NCBI GenBank assembly: GCA_947044405.1
Contig: CAMRHE010000018.1
Location: forward strand, 124,001-188,000
Source of the DNA: Leptodactylus fallax
Lineage: Eukaryota; Chordata; Amphibia; Anura; Leptodactylidae
DNA: 64,000 bases
Reading direction: 5' to 3'
Part shown: piece after piece, positions 30,102 through 41,079 of the stretch
How the letters are laid out: each line of letters opens with the position of its first letter
Numbering within the stretch: position 1 is the stretch's first letter
The notes under the pieces: generated by a model
The model's database searches: none
What the model saw: only the letters and a program-made list of their open reading frames with translations
What the model was told of the DNA's origin: nothing
Program-made: the position numbers and the translations under genes

Positions 30102-30456
30102 CAAATACCACACAATAGATAATAACATGTAAGGCTGTCTGCACATATTTGCCTTTTCATATGGTACTGTATAAAGAAAGAGCGAGAAATCATTTGTATT
30201 TATAGGACAAAGCAGAGTGTTTACAGCCAGGATGTTATATGTGCTATAGCGTTCACATATTCATTTCCCTGACACCAGCAGATTACATCTAGCACGCTGT
30301 GTGTGTTTCTTTCTCTGATTAATACAAAGTCACAGTAGGTTCCTGTGCAAATGCAAAGTAGATCAAAGCCTCATTCGCATTAAACCATAAAAATAAAATA
30401 ATTACATACACCATGCTTCTAGCGAGTCTGCTGTTCTGGGCAGGAACTATACTTAC
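30102..30456. other. Intronic DNA next to INPP4B exon G
   Basis: Apart from the splice donor of exon G at 30451-30456, nothing is recognised. Confidence 0.45.
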
Positions 30457-30554
30457 AGTCTGGAGATGTTTTATCTGTGCACAGTCTGTAATACTCTTCC
30501 AAGTGCTCAACATTCTCTTGGTTTATACTTTCTTGCAACGACGTGTCACCGAAC
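30457..30554 (-). CDS. INPP4B: INPP4B exon G (32 codons plus split ends)
   Basis: The acceptor has a good pyrimidine tract, TTCTCTTTCGCAG|GTTCGG, and the donor is CCAGACT|GTAAGTAT. The first G completes Arg of AER, followed by [20 protein letters not shown] and [12 protein letters not shown]. The last T starts a codon finished by the next exon. The string SINQEN favours INPP4B over INPP4A. The 98-bp exon is followed by an 18.3-kb intron that holds the BEL element, a LINE and a Tc1 element, yet the phases across that intron agree. Confidence 0.92.
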
Positions 30555-31237
30555 CTGCGAAAGAGAAAATTAATTAAGAAAGCTTCACGGGGAGTATCGA
30601 TAAAACAATTCTCATGATAAGTGCAAGCCGGGACTATGACAAATGAATCTAATCATGCAGGTAAATGTGTGTGGCCTATTTCAAGTACACAAGTGTTACA
30701 ACTCTGATACTTGCTAATGCTATTTTTTCTAGTCCAATCTAAGCCATTTAAAAGGGTTGTCTTATGACAACCCCTTTCTATATGCCCAGTTCATGTATAC
30801 AAACATCACACTTCAGTGCATGAGGCAAAAAGAGAGCCATTTATTTCAATGGTCGGAATGTAATACATCAGTATGGCAGCTTTTCCCCAGTGATAACAAC
30901 AGAGGACTTCAGTTCACAACCTTTTTAATATGTTTATAGAGAGTGACATTATGTGTCACCTTCATCACTGAAAGTGACTTGTAATTGTATGTGACCATGT
31001 AATTGTATCTTAAGCGGTTCATCACTTTATACCAGTCAATCTCATGCTTTTGTCTTTTGGCTACAAGCTTCATTTACAGTGTAGAAATCTGCCATCATTT
31101 AGGCCTCATGCACGTCACATGTAATTTCAGTCCATATACAAAGCAAAATATACAACTACATGCCTTGTACAGATGGCAGAACTGGTCCTTATTGGGTGCT
31201 TTGTTTTTCATCTGGATTATTCAAATAATGTTTGTGT
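30555..31237. other. Intronic DNA without recognised genes
   Basis: A short inverted repeat AAAGGGTTGTC / GACAACCCCTTT (30752-30779) has the word of the frog-type repeat edges. No exon is expected, because the adjoining exons agree in phase. Confidence 0.45.
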
Positions 31238-32057
31238 CTTTTTTTTGGCGTTAAATAGGGTTTTATTTTTTAATGCCACAGGGCCTGGGACATTACGGAG
31301 CCCATGGGCCCCCGATGCTTTTTTTTTTTTTTAATAGGCCGTTACCTGCTGGAGTAACCCCAGCAGGTAACGGGCCCTATATACTTACCGTTCCCCGGGG
31401 TCCTGCTCACGGCCGTCTGCGCTTCCGATTCTGCGGAGGTGGCTGTGCGCAATAGTGGGGGATCAGTAGGTAAGGCTGCGGGCCAAACCCCACAATCATT
31501 GCTATCATTATACTCCGGGGTCTTTTCATACCCCGGAGTATAATAATCGGAGGCCCAGGGGAGGTGAGGGAACATAAAAAACAATGTACTTACCTCTCCT
31601 ATGCTTCTCCAGGCTTCGGGCCTGTTTGATGACGTCCCAGACGTCAGCCGACGTCATTTTGCATCGCGACGTCGGCCCTCATCACGTGACGCCGGCCTGG
31701 TCGAACACTGAAGAAGGCCGAAGTAGCAGGGAGTGGACCGGAGAGAGGAACAGGTAAGCAGCATTGTTTTTTTTATGTCTCTATCCTCCCCTGGGTCTCC
31801 AATCATTATACTCTGGGGTCTGAAAAGACCCCAGAGTATAATAATTGTTCATAGGTGGTCCACAATGGGACATAATACTGTGTGCAGGGGCCACTATGGG
31901 GCATAATACTGTGTGCAGGGCCACTATGGGGCATAATACTGTGTGCAGGGGCCACTATGGCACATAATACTGTGTGTAGGGGCCACTATGGCACATAATA
32001 GTGGGGCTCATGTCAAATGTTTGCCTTGGGGCCCAGCCATTCCTAGTTACGCCACTG
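31238..32057. mobile_element. hAT-like non-autonomous element, copy 3
   Basis: The right end CCTAGTTACGCCACTG and the diverged left end GGCGTTAAATAGGG follow the pattern of copy 2. The interior has two hairpins, 31506-31550 (TATACTCCGGGGTC / ACCCCGGAGTATA) and 31807-31849 (TATACTCTGGGGTC / GACCCCAGAGTATA), and arms around ACTTACC (about 31588) and GGTAAGC (about 31753). GGCCCAGCCATTCCTAGTTACG is shared with copy 2. The left limit is uncertain because of a T run. Confidence 0.72.
31877..31999. repeat. Minisatellite, about 4 units of 31 bp
   Basis: Units ACTGTGTGCAGGGGCCACTA + TGGGGCATAAT, one with a single-G deletion. This is the shortest of the three arrays and the closest to the consensus of copy 2. 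Confidence 0.9.
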
Positions 32058-33064
32058 GTATTTGTATATATTATATGTGTGGTTTCAGAAAGACTGTATG
32101 GACCTAGTAGTTCTGCTACACAAGGAGACAAACGACATTCATGTGATCAACGGTCCAATAGATAAAGCAGCAAAGCTGCTGTATTTACATCTACATAGAG
32201 TACATTCAGGGTCATGTAGTATGTAAAACAGAAGGTAGAAATGGTAATAAACCGCTTCTATCTTCCCCCCAGGGTCTCTGTGGCTGAAAACCCTATCTGC
32301 CCTTGATAAGATTGTAGGACCCTTACTGCAGTGATGCAAGAAGACATCTCTGCATGTTTACTGCCTGCCATCAAAAAACAGCAGCCAGTTATTACTAGGT
32401 TAAAAAAAAGTAAGCCTTTATTAAGATTACTCATCATAGCAAGACATCATCTCACAATCCTCAGAGGGCAGGATTACAATTACCGATAAATATGGGGGCA
32501 GATAACACAGGATCCACCATTCACAATAGGTAATGGGGATCGTTAAGCCTCCTCCCTTTACAGTAATTTCACTGCATAAAGCATGCTCAAAAAACTGTTG
32601 CACATAAAATTTTCTAAGATTGCTTATGCCCTGGAGCCTGTAAATTTCTGGGACTGCTGATACAGCAGCTTGAGCATGATAGCTGCCCCATAACTGTGTA
32701 AGGCATATGTAAGCTTTTGACACTAGCTACAAAAACCACACTACTGATCTATTTCACTTTTGTACAGAAAAACATCAATGATCCTGATGATGTATTTATT
32801 AAAAACAAAACTATGAGTATGGTCATTTTATGTCATGTGAGTATTGTGCTCTATATATTAGAATATTTATATCATACTTATATAATAATGACATTGCTGT
32901 GATAGATCCCATATCTGTATTAAATGTTGTTTTTACCTTACATAAAAGGAAATGTAATCAATTGGCTGCCATGACATCTGTGATTTTTGTCTCCAGTTAT
33001 CATAGTAAATGAGAGTAGACAAATTCAGCCTTACCAGATCATTTACTTTAGAACATTTCCTTAC
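32058..33064. other. Intronic DNA without recognised genes
   Basis: AT-rich. The end carries the donor of INPP4B exon F on the minus strand. Confidence 0.45.
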
Positions 33065-33205
33065 CTTTCTGCAATTGTTTGCTGCTCATTAATTCCTATG
33101 TTAAAAAGCACTGGGTAAACACTCAACAATTTCCCATCTTTTATCTCTTGCGGAAGGAGCTCAAACATTTTGGTTGGAAGTTTGACCTCAACCTCATAGT
33201 GCTCC
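33065..33205 (-). CDS. INPP4B: INPP4B exon F (47 codons in split phase)
   Basis: The acceptor is TTATTTCTAG|GGAGCAC and the donor CAGAAAG|GTAAGG. The first G completes Arg, then the exon reads [19 protein letters not shown] and ends [10 protein letters not shown] plus AG of a split Arg. [21 protein letters not shown] and GINEQQT are among the most conserved strings of the 4-phosphatases, so this exon anchors the gene call. It lies directly ahead of the FGDTSLQ exon, as expected. Its 141 bp fit phase 2 at both sides. Confidence 0.93.
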
Positions 33206-34869
33206 CTAGAAATAAAATGTAAGAATATGATAAAATATGGATTATATGCTGGATTTATCATAACAGTCTATTAGCTCATTTTACAGGTACACTCTTGCCC
33301 TGGTTTTTGTATAAGGAACACAGGGTAGACTTGAATGAATTAAACTTGTTTTTACTGTGTAATGCTGTTGTAATCTAAACCTCAGGAATATATTCTAAAA
33401 ACAAATACACCATAAACCAAAACCTTGTTTTTGTGATCCAGATGACTATGTCAATGGAATGTAAATTAACCATACTGTCACTACCCAAACATACAGTTGT
33501 GACAGTCATTCATTGCTCTATTTTCACACTAAGAAGCCACTGTCATATAAAGTGAACATTAGCTTAATAACTGCTACATCTGTATGGTGTCACATGGATA
33601 TGGAAACTTACTGTATATGCCACCAAATTATGGTGGTTATGTGAAAGAGCCCTCGGGATACTTTCATTCTGCAGTGTTTTGGTCAATATTTCATATTATT
33701 ATTTGTAAATCAAATCCATGAGCGGAACATGAACAGTTGCATAAATGAAAGTTAGCCACTGGAATAAGTCAGTGGTTTTCATCTCTATAAGTTGAAGAAG
33801 ACAGATGACAGACTGGAGCTAGAGAGTGACAGATCAGCAACCAATATTCTAAAGTATATCCACTACCTAAAGTCTAGTTTCACATACAAGAGCATTTTGA
33901 GGAACAGTCCAGGATGACAACATATATTATAGATTCCACATACCAAGCTGAGTAACTGTATAGGTAACCTGCAGTACTTATAGCATGTTCACCTAATCAC
34001 AATTTACAATCAGTATTGTGAGCAATTTCATGTAGAATTGTGAATATAAGAGTATGCTTACATGTGGCAGATCTGCTGAAGCTTGTACTCCTAATGTTCT
34101 GTTCATCTGAATAAGGTTTGAAAAAATCTGAGCACATGATGCAGAAACAAGATCTGCTGTGTGAACACACTCTTATACTGGATGTGAATTCAGATCAATA
34201 CAAGATATGTAACACAATGTAATTACAAACTTACTTGACCTTTGTCTAAGTTAAATCTATAGGGATGATGGTATTCAATATTATAAGACTGGGGCTGCAT
34301 ACAAAGGTCATGTGTCATTTTGGAACACTGAAAGTAAAGTAAGTGAATGTTGTCGCATTGTGACCCCAAGGCTGCTATAACCGCAAAAGAAAAAAAAAAA
34401 TGTTCAGTGCCAAAATCAAATGCTATGGCCAAAAACCCAGCCTTAAAGGAAGCCTGCCACCAGGACCACACAATACCAAATAAAAAACGTAACTTCCATG
34501 ATTACTGTGACACTTGTAGTGAAATAAAACAAATGCACACAATTATATCTATCAGGCAGAAACACGGAAAAAACAAAAAACTATTTGGGAATGTTTTATG
34601 TTTCTTATAGAAGTCTGTCCCTAACTTTATTCATAAATAAAAATGTCAGCTTTATAAATGGAATTAATTACACCAGACCCAGACAACATACAATACAAAG
34701 ATATATCTTTTGCTCAATACCAGGGAATTGATTGTGGCAATTTCAGCATCACAATGCACCATAACACTAATTACTTGTGAAATCTTATGCGCTTTGAAAA
34801 ACAAAATGCTTTCTTAATCTAATTTTCTAGGATGTGAGAAAGCCAATGTCTGGTACAAGCAATTCTTAC
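33206..34869. other. Intron between INPP4B exons E and F
   Basis: Single-copy-like. A TTAAAGGAAGCCTGCCACC edge at 34443-34461 resembles one terminus of a T2-type MITE, without a clear partner. Confidence 0.45.
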
Positions 34870-34987
34870 CGTCTCCCAGTCACAACAGGAAGAAAGTCAT
34901 CCGATTTAGCTTCAGTTATTTTAAATACTACGTGCCTCAAATCTGAAATGCCAACAGCCATGTCTTCCAGCATTCCCACTTCCTCAC
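34870..34987 (-). CDS. INPP4B: INPP4B exon E (38 codons plus split ends)
   Basis: The minus-strand acceptor is CACCTAG|GTGAGG, with a weaker pyrimidine tract than the other exons. The donor is GAGACG|GTAAGAATT. The exon reads [20 protein letters not shown] and ends in PVVTGR. The leading GT completes Ser with the previous exon, and the trailing CG completes Arg with G of the next. The MLEDMAVGI and DLRHVVFKI segments match the family pattern just upstream of the region leading to the phosphatase domain. Its 118 bp fit both phases exactly. Confidence 0.88.
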
Positions 34988-35194
34988 CTAGGTGCAACAT
35001 GGATAACAAAAGTGACATAAAAGTGCAATTTTTTCTATGGAAACAACTGACAATATAAAAACAATGTAATAACAGTGATATTTTATTTTCTGTATAATAA
35101 ACGTATATATCCAACAAACACTTTGTGGTAGCATCATGAATTAGATACAGTTGTTACCATGACATTACATGATGCAAATGTACAAAACAATATA
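34988..35194. other. Intronic DNA upstream of INPP4B exon E
   Basis: It holds the weak pyrimidine tract and acceptor CACCTAG of exon E. Nothing else was seen. Confidence 0.45.
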
Positions 35195-35500
35195 TTAAAA
35201 TCCCAGAAAATCCTCCCTTACAGAGAGTTTATCAGGTCCCAAATGCCTCCCACACCAATGACAGCGGCATGCAAAAACCTTCAATAGTAGCAGAAACATA
35301 CAGATGTCGCATGTATAACCCAAACTACTACAATCAGTTAAACTGCTGCAGCGTGATATGCCATCACAGAAGACAACAAAAACCAATGAAAATTCATAAC
35401 TTTTCATTGGCTGTTGCGGTTTAACTGAATTGTAGAAGTTTGGGTTAACTATGCAACATCTGTATCTTTTTGGCCACAAACTCATGAAGCAATGCAGAGA
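35195..35500. repeat. Foldback repeat, CAGATGTCGCATG type
   Basis: CAGATGTCGCATGTATAACCC (35301-35321) is inverted near TTTGGGTTAACTATGCAACA (35440-35459). The centre pairs CCAATGAAAATTCAT with AACTTTTCATTGG. Flanking words (CCCACACCAATGACAGC, AGCAGAAACATA, TTATCTTTTTATGGATAT) recur at 39722-39850 and some at 62700-62820. Confidence 0.65.
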
Positions 35501-35585
35501 TGATTATCTTTTTATGGATATACATATTACCCAGCATGTGGGTGGGGCCTAATTTGTCAGATTTGCCTACAGACGCATGTAAGGC

Positions 35586-35826
35586 TTAGGGTACATTCAC
35601 ATGGCGGAAAATGAATTCCTGTTCATTTTCCGCTGCTGTATTCGGCCACGGTCTAACTGTGGCGGGATTTTGATGGAGGGCATCGGCATTCTGTCACAGC
35701 TTTCCGTTGCTGATTAGGCCCAGATGAATTTGTGGCAAGACTGAGCAGGACGCTTATTTTTTCAGCACCCTGCTGCAATCTCTGCCTCCCATTGAAATCA
35801 ATGTACAACACGTGAACATACCCTAA
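35586..35826. mobile_element. MITE with TTAGGGTAC-TTCAC termini
   Basis: The left end TTAGGGTACATTCACATGG is inverted at the right end CACGTGAACATACCCTAA. A short inner hairpin GGAAAATGAATTCC / GTTCATTTTCC is at 35607-35630. It is non-coding. The right edge overlaps the start of the next MITE by about 3 bp. Confidence 0.72.
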
Positions 35827-36026
35827 GGCCCCACATTGCGGAAAAGCATTTTTTTTGTTGCAGATTTTGGTGCATTTTTTTTTTTTTTAACCAAAGCCAG
35901 GAGTGGATTGAGGAGAAGGAAGAAGTATAAGAACTTCCTATATCTTTCCCATTCCTTTTGTAGCCATTCTTGGCTTCAAAAAACTGCAACAAGAAAAGCT
36001 GCTTTTCCGCAACATGGGGCCTTAGC
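35824..36026. mobile_element. Foldback MITE, GAGGCCCCACGTTGCGGAA family, copy 2
   Basis: TAAGGCCCCACATTGCGGAA and TTCCGCAACATGGGGCCTTA are inverted termini. The core AAAGCCAGGAGTGGATTGAG is shared with 8445-8668. Confidence 0.8.
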
Positions 36027-36454
36027 CTTAGGGGGCAGCTTTGGGAGGTGGTTACTAAGTAGAGCCAGTATATTTCCTGCATTATATAAACAAATATGGC
36101 AAATGAGGCCTGCCCCTGCATATCCGTAAAAAGATGATTATCTCTGCATTACTTAATCTTTTCTGGCCACAAAAGTACGTTTTTGCTTCTATTAAAAGCC
36201 CCTAAATGACACTCTTATCGATCTGGGAGACAATTTGGACTTGATAGACTTTCTTTCATATTATCATACACATTTATCCTATTCTATCTAATCAAAAATG
36301 TGCTAAGTTTGTAAAGATTTCTCTATCTGTGTCCAAGAAGATCAACCATTTCCTCCTCCTTCTTCTTACAAGCACATATCTAGCTGCAAGATATCTTGCA
36401 GCAGCAAGAGCCTCCCCCACTTCTTTGTCTGAAATAGAAGACAAATGTTGCTGG
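36027..36454. other. Intronic DNA without recognised features
   Basis: No exon or repeat terminus is supported. Confidence 0.4.
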
Positions 36455-36712
36455 GGTCCTATGTGGCGTAAACGCTGCAGCAAAAACCGTGGCATTTTAA
36501 AGTCCCTGCAAAGCGAACCCCATCGACACACATTGCAGAAAGATCCACACAGCGGAAATGCTACGATTTCCAAAACTGTTGCGGTTTTGTAAATCACAGC
36601 ATGTCAATCATACCTAAGGAAACGCCGGCGGTTTCCCTATAGGTATAATTGAAGCATAAAGTAGTCAGAGGAAACCTATACAGACTATCTGTGAAAAGTC
36701 GTGATGAGTTTC
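36455..36712. repeat. GCG-type foldback MITE-like repeat
   Basis: TATGTGGCGTAAACGCTGCAG, ACACAGCGGAAATGC, GGAAACGCCGGCGGTTTCC (a small palindrome at 36620-36638) and TATAGGTATAATTGAAGC match the 1-240 and 9121-9441 repeats. Confidence 0.5.
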
Positions 36713-39095
36713 CGCGGTCTTTCCCGCATCGCTTTTTCGCTGTGGTCTACTACATGGGAGCTTATAGGTGCAGTATATGAGGTTAGTCATATACTAAAAA
36801 TTTACTCATCGTCTTGGTCCTCTATTTTCCTGCTCAGCAATGATATCCTGTATGAGATAACTTTCAACTTTCTATGCAGCAGTTCATACTGAATATGAAA
36901 ATTACATTCCAGACTGTGTTTTTAACTAGTGAGATCTCTAGTCTCTCTTTTATAACTAGTACTGCAATCTTGGCAGCATATTAAAGCTTTCTTGTGATAC
37001 CAGAACCATTTTTCTAGGTGGTATAAAACTGGAAATACAGCCTTTTCACGTGACCATCCTCCCTTTGGTACATGCTTCAGCTCTACATGTTGCATTGAGT
37101 ACAGGACAAATCCCTGACAACGCTTAGTTAGAGCATTGCTATTGGGAACTTTACAGCCTGTTTTTTATTAAAAGGAAGTTAGATAGGTTAATTAATCATA
37201 TTAAAAATATGTTCACTGCCCTGACACAATAGCAAAAAAAAAATTATGAAATGGGAGTTAAATTTTAATCTTCTAGTCATCCATATATTCATTAATAATC
37301 AAATTTTTGAAATGTGTTTAGATCAGATCACGTGGCAAGATATATCATCTAAACTCTTCGGGGTACTGTACTGCAGTTTTGCCACTTCACAGGGTAACAT
37401 TTCTTATCTCACACTGTAAATGGTATTTTAAAATGATTTAAAAAGAGCAGAATGTAAGATATGGTCCAGCCGAGTGTTAATCATCAATGCTCGCAACCAT
37501 CATTCATTTAATATGCTCTGCATGTAAAGAGGGAAAGTGCACAACACTGAGCTGGTTGGACACGTTTCAGCTGACTGATTTACAGCTCACTTTAGGCTGC
37601 CGAGGTTGATGACTGATTTTCATAGCTGCTGGTTGAGTGGGTAAATCACAGCTGCAATAGCTTTAAGCAGGTATAAGAATCTAGCAAATTATGCATCCTT
37701 GTTCTTTAAGTGGCTGTGCATGGTTTCTGAAGCAAGAGAGTCATAATAATTATTCCAGGAAAGAAATTACTCAGTATGTTGTGAGCAGTTAAGAGATTAT
37801 CACTTACTGATTACCAAAACCAACAGGGAAGAATTGTCATTTTGCATGGTTAATTAAGTTGGGCTCAGAGTCAAAAGCAATAGATTTCTTCATAACTAAT
37901 GCAAATAACTTCTATTTTAAGGAGGTGTGATGTTAATGGTGTTACATCTTATAACCGACAATGCGCTATAATGGGGAAGTTCATGTTTGCTGAAATATTT
38001 TCGGTCTTTGTACAGTATGTACATTATTCATTAAAATAAGTGTTCACTTTTTGATCTGCCATCTGTCAGAATATGGCTACCATTTTAATCAGATGGCAGT
38101 AATTTTTTATGGTATCCATACCCATTCAACAGTTGTTGAATGAAAGTTTGTTTGGCCAACTGCTATTTCTCCTCCCTATCCCATGCACCTACTGTACATA
38201 TTGGGTTTAGCCAAACATGTTTTTTTTTCATTGGAGAGAGTAGAGCAAACCACTGCCAAACACCTTTGGTGGTGGTTTATCTCCAGGGAGAACAAAAGGA
38301 TTATGTGATAAAAGTCCACAAGCTTGATCCTTCTTTCCTCTTGCATCATCTATCAGAAAAGAGACAAGAGGCCCTTACTTGCCTTCCAGTGGCATAGAAC
38401 ATTGAAATGAAAAAGGGATAAAACCAGACAAGACTGTCCCCTTCTATCTCCAAGGCCCACACAAACTGGCTCTTTGGAACATACTACATGTTTTTATATC
38501 TGATGTTTCAAATCATCATCGAATGAAATCTCCACTGAAGAATCTACAGCATTTACAGTTAAGTTTACAATTTGAAGCATTTCATAGTTAAAAATTGCAT
38601 AAGGTGCAATGTATCCTCTACAGATTCAAAGATCTATGTTGTGTGAGTTACATGATATGCTACTCCTGAGAAGTCTAGAGCCTTACTAATAGCTCATGTC
38701 GGCCAAAAATGTTTTGGGATTTGCTGGAGAATATTTTTTCTGTCAATGTTCAGTACTGCAGAATCAAAACAAGTAAATGGAAATCTGCCAAACCATTACT
38801 AGTTGATGCCAAAGCAAACAAAAGTGTGATTGTGGCAGATTTACAACCTGAGGCTCTAGATAATGTTGTCTTGTAAATTATCAAAAAAGATTTCAGGTAG
38901 AATAGAAATAAAATACATATGCATAACAAAGACAAGCTTTCTATAAAACTGAACGCAGAGATGGCAATTGTCCAACAAATATCAAATGCGAAACCTATTC
39001 TGAATGACAAAAAACATCTTTGTCACAGTACACAGGGTTACATGCTCATGTACCTGTATACTGTACAACAGGATAATCGTGGGAGTAATACTTAC
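36713..39095. other. Intronic DNA; possible conserved non-coding part at 37480-37930
   Basis: No exon is expected, because exon D ends in the phase that exon E requires. The stretch 37480-37930 lacks repeat words and holds homeobox-like TAATTA, octamer ATGCAAAT (37901-37908) and several CAGCTG-like words. That is the texture of a conserved enhancer, but conservation was not measured. Confidence 0.35.
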
Positions 39096-39219
39096 TGTAT
39101 GTGCTCAGGAGACCTTCGTATTGCACTAGTAACCCCACCGTGTGAAGTTGTTGTAGAAAGTCCTGATTGTGTAAACTTGAATGCAGCTTAATAATAAATC
39201 CACAGATCAATCCTGAAAG
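39096..39219 (-). CDS. INPP4B: INPP4B exon D (41 codons plus 1 base)
   Basis: The correct acceptor is TTTTTAG|CTTTCAGG. It continues phase 0 from the previous exon and gives [12 protein letters not shown], then [16 protein letters not shown]. The donor is CATACA|GTAAGTATT. The final A joins GT of the next exon to make Ser. A second AG seven bases further in (CTTTCAG) would shift the frame, so the upstream AG decides the reading. The motifs [16 protein letters not shown] and EGLLSTY are family hallmarks. The exon is only 124 bp and was recognised from its splice sites and phase as well as its motifs. Confidence 0.9.
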
Positions 39220-40906
39220 CTAAAAAGAAATATAGAAAGTAGGTTCAATGTCAGGTTCTGAATTATCTGGTCAGATGTAAAAAGAAAACCCAGCCATTTG
39301 CAATAGGCAGTAAGCAGATGGGTTTGTCCATTCTAAATGTATCTCTTTATTTTGGAAGAGGAGGAGTACTGGCATATTTAGCTGGTACATTGGAGAATTC
39401 TAGTTTCTATCTATGTTATATGAGGGTAATTAAAAACCATTTTAAAAATAAGAGAATATTCAATAGCCAGTAAAACTTATGGAATTGCCTTTTCTAATGC
39501 AAACTTTTATATTGTTGGAGGTACACTTAAAAAGAGGCTGTGGAACCCAAATGACTGCCAATGTATGTCACTAGTATTGAGCCATATAGTGTATGATGCT
39601 ATGCTTGGCATTCAACAAAGAAGAAACACTTGTCTGAGCACTGTGGTCTCTTCAAAAAGCTAAACACCCACCAATCTGGTACTGATGATCTATTCTAAGG
39701 ATTAAACCCTTGGAAAGGGAGTCTGTCAAGTCAAAATGTCCCCCACACCAATAACAGTGCCATGTGGGGACATTTAATAGCAGCAGAAACATAACTTTGT
39801 GGACACAAACCAAAGCAGCAATGCAGAGATAATTATCTTTTTATGGATATTCAAAATCAGGCTGCAAGTGCTCTAAGGGAAGGCCTACAGACACAGGTAC
39901 TCTGGCACTCCTTTAAAAGTTGTTGTGCCACGCCATCCCTTTATCTGTGACCGACATTTTTCTCTACACATCTTTAAAGCAGAATGGGGAACAAAATCCC
40001 CGAGAGGAAACAGGGCGCAGGTGTGAGCCTAGCCTTATAGTAGATTTGTTGGGTTGAGGGGTCCTCACCCATGCCCACCTTGATAGCTGCCCTGATTTGC
40101 CTACTTTTTTCTAAAGTGGCAAGCAAGTTGGAAAAAGGGGCACTTTTTTGGTACAAACATCCATGAGCCAAAAAACATGCCAATCCCCCCCTCCCCCTCA
40201 CATTATGTCTGGAACTCCTGTCACTAAAATGAAGCTGAAGAGGCTGCATGCAGGGAACAGAATAAATTCATCTGCACAACAAATGATCTGGAGATAAAAT
40301 AAGGTTATGGTTTGTTTATATGGCAAGTTATCATCACAATTTACTATTTCCTGACTGTTTGCAATGGTAGATGTAGTAAATAATTTATCATTGATCCTGC
40401 TTTATGATGCAACTGCAACCCCCCAAAAAACATACTGATAGCTTAAGTGACTTCCTAAGAATAAACTGGTCCTTATTTGTCTCTGATACAGGGAAATTAG
40501 ATTGTGAGTCCTATTAGGGACAGTGACTGATGAAAGTCTTGATAATCTCAGTACAGCGCTGTTAAATATGTGTTTCTATGAAAGCAACATGAAACAAAGA
40601 AATATGTTTTTTGTTAAAAGCATTTCTCCACAGAGCAAATAACCTGCATGGTACAATAAAGGGGGAAATGACAAATAATATAATATGTATATAATGTATT
40701 TAGTGGTTGTTTTTCTTTTCTGTTAGAAATGTATAGAAGAGTCTGTATGGGGATTTTGTGTGCCCCGCTGTCCACTTGGAATAAAATGAATCTGCTTCTC
40801 TCAGTAACGTCTAATAACCTGTTATAGTGATTGCTTGATTGTCTGTTTCACAACCTAATGAATGGGTGTCTGTACACAGAGCCAGTATTCTCAAGTGTGA
40901 ACTTAC
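39220..40906. other. Intron between INPP4B exons C and D, with a foldback-type repeat part
   Basis: 39715-39930 shares CCCACACCAATAACAGTGCC, AGCAGAAACATA and TTATCTTTTTATGGATAT with 35195-35500. A GTGTGAGCCTAGCC edge lies at 40021-40034. No coding sequence. Confidence 0.45.
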
Positions 40907-41079
40907 TGCTTGGCTGAAAACCACGTCTCTTCTGAAGGTGAGGCGCAAGCATTGGGGCAAACCGCACGCCAGTTCTTGAAGAACAACAAAAGTCATTGAT
41001 GTCTTTGCCTTATCCACTACTTCAGCTACACAGTCTTTTAGTGTAATTATCAGAGGGTAGAGCTGTTCATACCAGTCTT
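40907..41079 (-). CDS. INPP4B: INPP4B exon C (57 codons plus 2 bases)
   Basis: There is a very strong acceptor with a long T/C tract ending CATGCAG|AAGACTGG, and the donor is CAAGCA|GTAAGTTC. The two leading bases complete Glu, then the exon reads [17 protein letters not shown] and ends in [10 protein letters not shown] in phase 0. The [14 protein letters not shown] and FRRDVVFSQ segments are what I remember as conserved between INPP4A and INPP4B and make this one of the most diagnostic exons. It belongs to the central helical region ahead of the phosphatase domain. The minus-strand frame stays open past the donor into the intron for a few codons, which is not meaningful. Confidence 0.9.

Noticed and set aside
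30457..30554. Assigning the host gene to INPP4A
   Set aside because: The SINQEN motif in this exon and FQEQ in the next fit INPP4B as I remember the paralogues; a protein search would settle it.
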